Shown piece after piece: positions 6,504 through 9,324 of a DNA stretch of 9,324 bases (position 1 is the stretch's first letter; every line of letters starts with the position of its first letter). A model generated the notes under the pieces. That model worked only from the letters and a program-made list of their open reading frames with translations. It was not told the origin of the DNA and made no database searches. The position numbers and the translations under genes were made by a program. This stretch comes from Flavobacteriales bacterium (GTDB taxonomy: Bacteria; Bacteroidota; Bacteroidia; Flavobacteriales_D; Sanyastnellaceae): positions 1 through 9,324 of the forward strand of contig JAIYCK010000229.1 in NCBI GenBank assembly GCA_027488055.1, in the 5' to 3' direction.

Positions 6504-7253
6504 TTAATACATGTGTTTGCGAGTTAGACGCTGCCAGGCGTACCTAAACACGATTTTGAAATGTGACCACATGGTGCTCCAAAGTCCGTAGTGTACTCGC
6601 ATGATTTTCCATCGTTCGATCCAGCTTTGTCTTTGATTTTTTGCTGAGACACCTCCAATTAAAAAATCAGATACAATAATGGCACAATAGGCTGTGCTAG
6701 TGGCACTTTTTAAGCAGCGTATGCTCCAGTCAATATCAGCACTGATGCGGTAGTTGAGATCGAACGGCACAGCAATGGATTTGCGCATAAGCATACTTTG
6801 GTGAGAAACACACATCCCCATGCGAAAGCTTTTCCAGTTTAATGAGATGGGCGGACGCAGCCGACGAACAGCGAGATGTTGCCCTACTGCATCGATGATG
6901 GATGTCTCACCATAGATGCAATCGGTGAAGCCGCCTTGACGAATCATTTCGGAGATCACCTGATTGTTATGCAACAGATCACCCGCATTGAGGAACATGA
7001 TGAAATCTCCATTGGCCAGGCGAAGCCCTTTGTTCATAGCGTCATATAATCCATTGTCTTTTTCGCTGATCAGAATGTGTCTCTCGCGCATACAGGCGCT
7101 AGCGATGGCCACGGTGTTGTCACTTGAGCCTCCATCGATCAGCACATGTTCGATGGCTTCATAATCTTGCTGGGTCACACTTCTAATAGTGGCCTCGATC
7201 AGAGATTCGGCTTGGTAGGTCACAGTGATAATGGAAACAAGAGGAAGATGCAT
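6504..7253 (-). CDS. Family 2 glycosyltransferase
   Basis: A 249-residue GT-A fold glycosyltransferase of family GT2, of the type that transfers a sugar from a nucleotide-sugar donor during polysaccharide or glycolipid synthesis at the cytoplasmic face. Visible motifs: N-terminal VSIITVTYQAESLIEATIRS (residues 6-25), donor-binding IDGGSSDNT (39-47), SEKDNGLYDAMNKG (63-76), metal-binding region MFLNAGD (86-92, NAGD in place of the usual DxD), VSHQS (149-153) and SADIDW (171-176) as the likely catalytic acid region. The C-terminus (about 209-249) is basic and aromatic, possibly membrane-associating. The donor and acceptor cannot be told. The ATG at 7251-7253 fits the usual N-terminus. A weak promoter-like TAATTTTA lies just upstream. 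It is divergent from the GT42/MptE-like gene; the shared context suggests one surface-glycan pathway. Confidence 0.9.
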   Translation of the reverse strand: MHLPLVSIITVTYQAESLIEATIRSVTQQDYEAIEHVLIDGGSSDNTVAIASACMRERHILISEKDNGLYDAMNKGLRLANGDFIMFLNAGDLLHNNQVISEMIRQGGFTDCIYGETSIIDAVGQHLAVRRLRPPISLNWKSFRMGMCVSHQSMLMRKSIAVPFDLNYRISADIDWSIRCLKSATSTAYCAIIVSDFLIGGVSAKNQRQSWIERWKIMRVHYGLWSTMWSHFKIVFRYAWQRLTRKHMY

Positions 7254-7374
7254 CGTGGTAAAATTAGTAAGCCGAGGCGCCGCGCCATCAAAAAAAGTAG
7301 TTCATTAACCTTTGACCATTGAATATTTCGAAACCAGATGCCACAGGAATGCCTGAATCTTGCTATGTTTGAGC

Positions 7375-8259
7375 ATGCAGAAGTCGCAAGGAGAATTGAC
7401 CTACAAGGCATTTGGCCAATGGACGTTGGCAGGAGTCAATACCTGTATGTCTTTGCTGAAGGTGATATTCAAAAGTCGGGGCAAACGGGCAGTTCATTCA
7501 ACCAAGCAAGCAACCTGCTTTGTGCTAGGGAATGGCCCATCGATGGCCCAATCATTGGAAAAGAACCTTGATCTTTTTCGTTCAGGCGATGTGATGTGCG
7601 TTAATTCCTTTGCGTTGAGTGAGGTGTTTGTCACGCTGCGTCCTTTGCATTACGTTATCATTGATCCAGGGCTTTGGTATGCCGACAATGTGTTGGCGCA
7701 GCAAACATTTGCGGCCATGGCTGAAAAATGCACTTGGTCCATGCGGTTGTATGTGCCAAGAGAAGCAGCCAATGCGCAAGTATTGAAATCGTTGCGGGAA
7801 TCAAATCAGAAGATCGAGGTGTATTTCATGAATTACGTAGTATTCAAAGGTTGGAAGCAGGTTGGACATTGGCTTTACAATCGCCAACTCGCCATGCCTC
7901 AAAGTCAAAACGTCATGGTGGCGGCTTTGTTTTGGGCGGTGAATGCCGGATACAAGGAGATTGAATTGTTTGGGGCAGATCACAATTGGCACACCCAGTT
8001 GGAGGTTGATGCAAACAATGTAGTTTGCACGCGACACGAGCATTTTTATAGCAAGGAGGGTCAGGTTAAATTGGTGCCTTTTTATAAACTAGCAAGTACT
8101 AAGGAAACGTTTCGAATGGATGAGATTTTCCATGCATGGGCTAAAGTTTTTGCTGGTTACATGGTGGTAAATGAATATGCGAAGAGCAAAGGCTGCAGGA
8201 TACAGAATGCCTCCGAGGTTTCCTTTGTCGATGCATTTGAACGAAAACAGAAATCATGA
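7375..8259 (+). CDS. Rossmann-type glycan-associated protein resembling GT42 sialyltransferase-like or DUF115/MptE-like families
   Basis: I do not recognise an exact named gene. From the ATG at 7375 it has 294 residues, soluble, with no signal peptide. CFVLGNGPSM (residues 48-57) is a nucleotide-binding-like G-N-G-P-S loop followed by a Ser/Asn-rich patch (N77) and DPGLW (97-101). SQNVMVAALFWAVNAGYKEI (177-196) then ELFGADHNWH (197-206) resembles the region of Campylobacter Cst-type GT42 enzymes around their G-Y-K-E-I-x-L-x-G-x-D segment; the end, with NASEVSFVDAFE (278-289), resembles DUF115-like proteins in glycan loci. It could be a sialyltransferase-like or other sugar or pyrophosphate transferase. 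The frame also has a TTG at 7360 and an ATG at 7447; AGGAG at 7431-7435 lies 11 bases before the latter, so the true start is uncertain. It overlaps the next gene by four bases (ATGA). Confidence 0.6.
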   Translation: MQKSQGELTYKAFGQWTLAGVNTCMSLLKVIFKSRGKRAVHSTKQATCFVLGNGPSMAQSLEKNLDLFRSGDVMCVNSFALSEVFVTLRPLHYVIIDPGLWYADNVLAQQTFAAMAEKCTWSMRLYVPREAANAQVLKSLRESNQKIEVYFMNYVVFKGWKQVGHWLYNRQLAMPQSQNVMVAALFWAVNAGYKEIELFGADHNWHTQLEVDANNVVCTRHEHFYSKEGQVKLVPFYKLASTKETFRMDEIFHAWAKVFAGYMVVNEYAKSKGCRIQNASEVSFVDAFERKQKS

Positions 8260-8927
8260 CAGAGCTATTCTTGAAGAATCCGATTACACTTTGGTTGAGA
8301 TGGTTGTATACCGCGATTTGTTTGCGCATGCGATACAGTCACATTACCATAGAGTATATGGCGGAAGTAATTGCTACTGATTTCGGTAAGTACAATACGG
8401 CGCGCAAATACAGCAGATTACGCAATGCTTCTTTAGGAGATTATTCTTATGTGGGCCGCGATTCCCAGGTCTATGAGGCACGCATTGGTAAATTCACCTG
8501 CATTGGCCCAGGTGTCACGATAGGCCCAGGAGAGCATCCGACGGATCGTGTCTCCATTCATCCTATGTTTTATAGCACCAAAGGTCAAAGCAATCCCGTG
8601 ATCGTGCAACACGATTCTTTCGAGGAAATGCCTCTTACTCATATTGGTCATGATGTGTGGATTGCGCAAGGAGCCATCCTTCGCAGCGGAGTGCATATTG
8701 GCAACGGAGCCATCATTGCTGCGGGCGCAGTGGTGGTGTCAGACATTCCTGCTTATGCCATTGCAGGCGGTGTGCCTGCCAAGGTGATTCGCTATCGATT
8801 TGATGAATTGCAACGAGCCTCATTAGAGCGCTTGCAGTGGTGGAATTGGGACGAAAGTACCTTGCGTGAACGGTGCCATGAAATGAATAATGTAGAAATG
8901 TTTTTTGCTTCAGATTTTGTGAAGTAA
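8256..8927 (+). CDS. Left-handed beta-helix O-acetyltransferase (CatB/XAT-like, hexapeptide repeat)
   Basis: A 223-residue acyl-CoA-dependent acetyltransferase, probably trimeric and cytoplasmic, modifying a sugar or other hydroxyl acceptor. Hexapeptide-repeat coils are evident from about residue 58 to 90 (SLGDYSYVG, YEARIGKFTCIGPGVTIGPG) and 128 to 178 (HIGHDVWIAQGAILRSGVHI, then GNGAIIAAGAVVVSDIP, AYAIAGGVPAKVIRYRF). H94 in GPGEHPTD matches the catalytic His of xenobiotic acetyltransferases; the insert HPMFYSTKGQ (102-111) and the tail WWNWDESTLRE (195-205) are also typical of this family. The N-terminal 35 residues contain a hydrophobic basic helix (ITLWLRWLYTAICLRMRY, 10-27) that may touch the membrane. 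The ATGA overlap with the preceding gene indicates translational coupling, so the two are likely to act on the same glycan. The acceptor is unknown. A terminator follows directly. Confidence 0.88.
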   Translation: MTELFLKNPITLWLRWLYTAICLRMRYSHITIEYMAEVIATDFGKYNTARKYSRLRNASLGDYSYVGRDSQVYEARIGKFTCIGPGVTIGPGEHPTDRVSIHPMFYSTKGQSNPVIVQHDSFEEMPLTHIGHDVWIAQGAILRSGVHIGNGAIIAAGAVVVSDIPAYAIAGGVPAKVIRYRFDELQRASLERLQWWNWDESTLRERCHEMNNVEMFFASDFVK

Positions 8928-8948
8928 CCGAATGTATGTTCGGTTTTT
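8926..8948 (+). terminator. Rho-independent terminator after the acetyltransferase, overlapping the priA stop
   Basis: AACCGAA (8926-8932) pairs with TTCGGTT (8939-8945) around a six-base loop, with a T-run at 8944-8948. The stem begins inside the acetyltransferase stop codon (8925-8927), and its T-tract overlaps the priA stop codon (8947-8949 on the minus strand). It ends the plus-strand operon; in the minus direction the downstream T-run is only two bases, so termination of priA there would be weaker. Confidence 0.75.
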
Positions 8949-9324
8949 ACATGGGATCGACATCTATGACAAGTCTTACTGATTTATGTTCTTTTTGAAG
9001 CATTAGTTGTTGCAACTCATGGATGGCTTTTTCCTTCAGTTGTAGGCCCTCGTTGGTTCTATCTAATTTGAAGAATAGCTGTTGTAAATGATAATTGTTG
9101 ATGCGCGCGATGTATGGCTTTTCAGGTCCCAGAAGACGGTCTTTCAACAATGGATGCAATAATTCGAAGACTGCGCGGGCTGTTGTAGCTACTTGATTTT
9201 CTTCTTTGTGTTTGAGGGTGATTTTGATCAAACGGACAAAGGGAGGGTACCCAAAATTTTTACGTTCGTCAATTTCCCTGTGATACATTTTACTGTAGTC
9301 GTTTTGTTGGATCAAATCCAGCAG
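8947..9324 (-). CDS. priA: Primosomal protein N' (PriA helicase), C-terminal part, 5' end outside window
   Basis: PriA is the superfamily-2 DNA helicase that reloads the replisome at stalled or collapsed forks. Only the last 125 residues plus stop lie in the window, in a frame open to the right edge. The segment starts LLDLIQQNDYSKMYHREIDE and contains ERKNFGYPPFVRLIKITLKH, LGPEKPYIARINNYHLQQLF and the terminal VRLVIDVDPM, all characteristic of the PriA C-terminal domain that follows the helicase core. A TTG at 9315 in this frame is only an internal codon, not the start. The catalytic helicase motifs and zinc-binding cysteines are outside the window. It is convergent with the acetyltransferase gene, 19 bases apart, with a hairpin between them. 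Confidence 0.93.
   Translation of the reverse strand: MLDLIQQNDYSKMYHREIDERKNFGYPPFVRLIKITLKHKEENQVATTARAVFELLHPLLKDRLLGPEKPYIARINNYHLQQLFFKLDRTNEGLQLKEKAIHELQQLMLQKEHKSVRLVIDVDPM

Noticed and set aside
7338..7571. A plus-strand frame overlapping the start of the GT42/MptE-like gene
   Set aside because: It ends after 77 codons with no domain, while the other frame carries the conserved G-N-G-P-S loop and continues to an ATGA overlap with the next gene.
9313..9315. TTG at 9313-9315 as the start of a short minus-strand gene
   Set aside because: The frame stays open to the window edge and the upstream residues continue the PriA C-terminal region, so this is an internal codon of a longer gene.
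1..9324. CRISPR arrays, tRNA or rRNA genes, insertion sequences, toxin-antitoxin or phage-defence genes
   Set aside because: No regularly spaced repeats, cloverleaf with CCA-type end, transposase or integrase motifs, or defence-type proteins could be found on either strand.

Overview
The window reads as chromosomal core sequence from a member of the Bacteroidota, most likely near the Cytophagales/Flavobacteriia. This rests on the encoded families (DUF4783, DUF2147, the DUF177-L32-FabH-AccB-AccC order), on a near-perfect Bacteroidota promoter (TTG-N19-TACTTTTG) upstream of the DUF177 gene, and on weak or absent Shine-Dalgarno sequences. No phage, insertion sequence, CRISPR, tRNA or rRNA gene was seen.

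Left part (1-3480, all minus strand, transcribed right to left): a fatty-acid initiation and ribosome cluster. Reading 5' to 3' it holds a DUF177/YceD protein, ribosomal protein L32 (rpmF), beta-ketoacyl-ACP synthase III (fabH), the biotin carrier protein of acetyl-CoA carboxylase (accB) and biotin carboxylase (accC, cut by the left window edge). AccB and AccC make up half of acetyl-CoA carboxylase, which makes malonyl-CoA; FabH uses malonyl-ACP for the first condensation of fatty-acid synthesis. A strong Rho-independent terminator lies between rpmF and fabH, so the cluster is probably at least two transcription units. A 9-bp inverted repeat lies between fabH and accB.

Middle part (3481-6500, plus strand): a 256-base divergent promoter region; a small exported DUF4783 protein closed by its own strong terminator; then a tightly packed trio of nadC (NAD synthesis), a six-helix YihY/BrkB membrane protein and an exported DUF2147 protein. 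The trio is spaced by 1 base and then overlaps by 23 bases, so it is probably one operon.

Right part (6504-8927): a small surface-carbohydrate set. A family-2 glycosyltransferase (minus) is divergent from a two-gene operon (plus) that encodes a poorly characterised Rossmann-type protein, resembling GT42 sialyltransferase-like and DUF115/MptE-like proteins, and a left-handed beta-helix O-acetyltransferase, joined by an ATGA overlap. This looks like accessory cargo between housekeeping genes and is the least understood part of the window. A hairpin terminator closes it and overlaps the stop codon of the convergent priA gene, whose 3' part (replication restart helicase) runs off the right edge.

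No clearly new system is visible. The best candidates for a second look are the GT42/MptE-like protein with its acetyltransferase partner, and the way the fatty-acid cluster is divided by a terminator and an inverted repeat.
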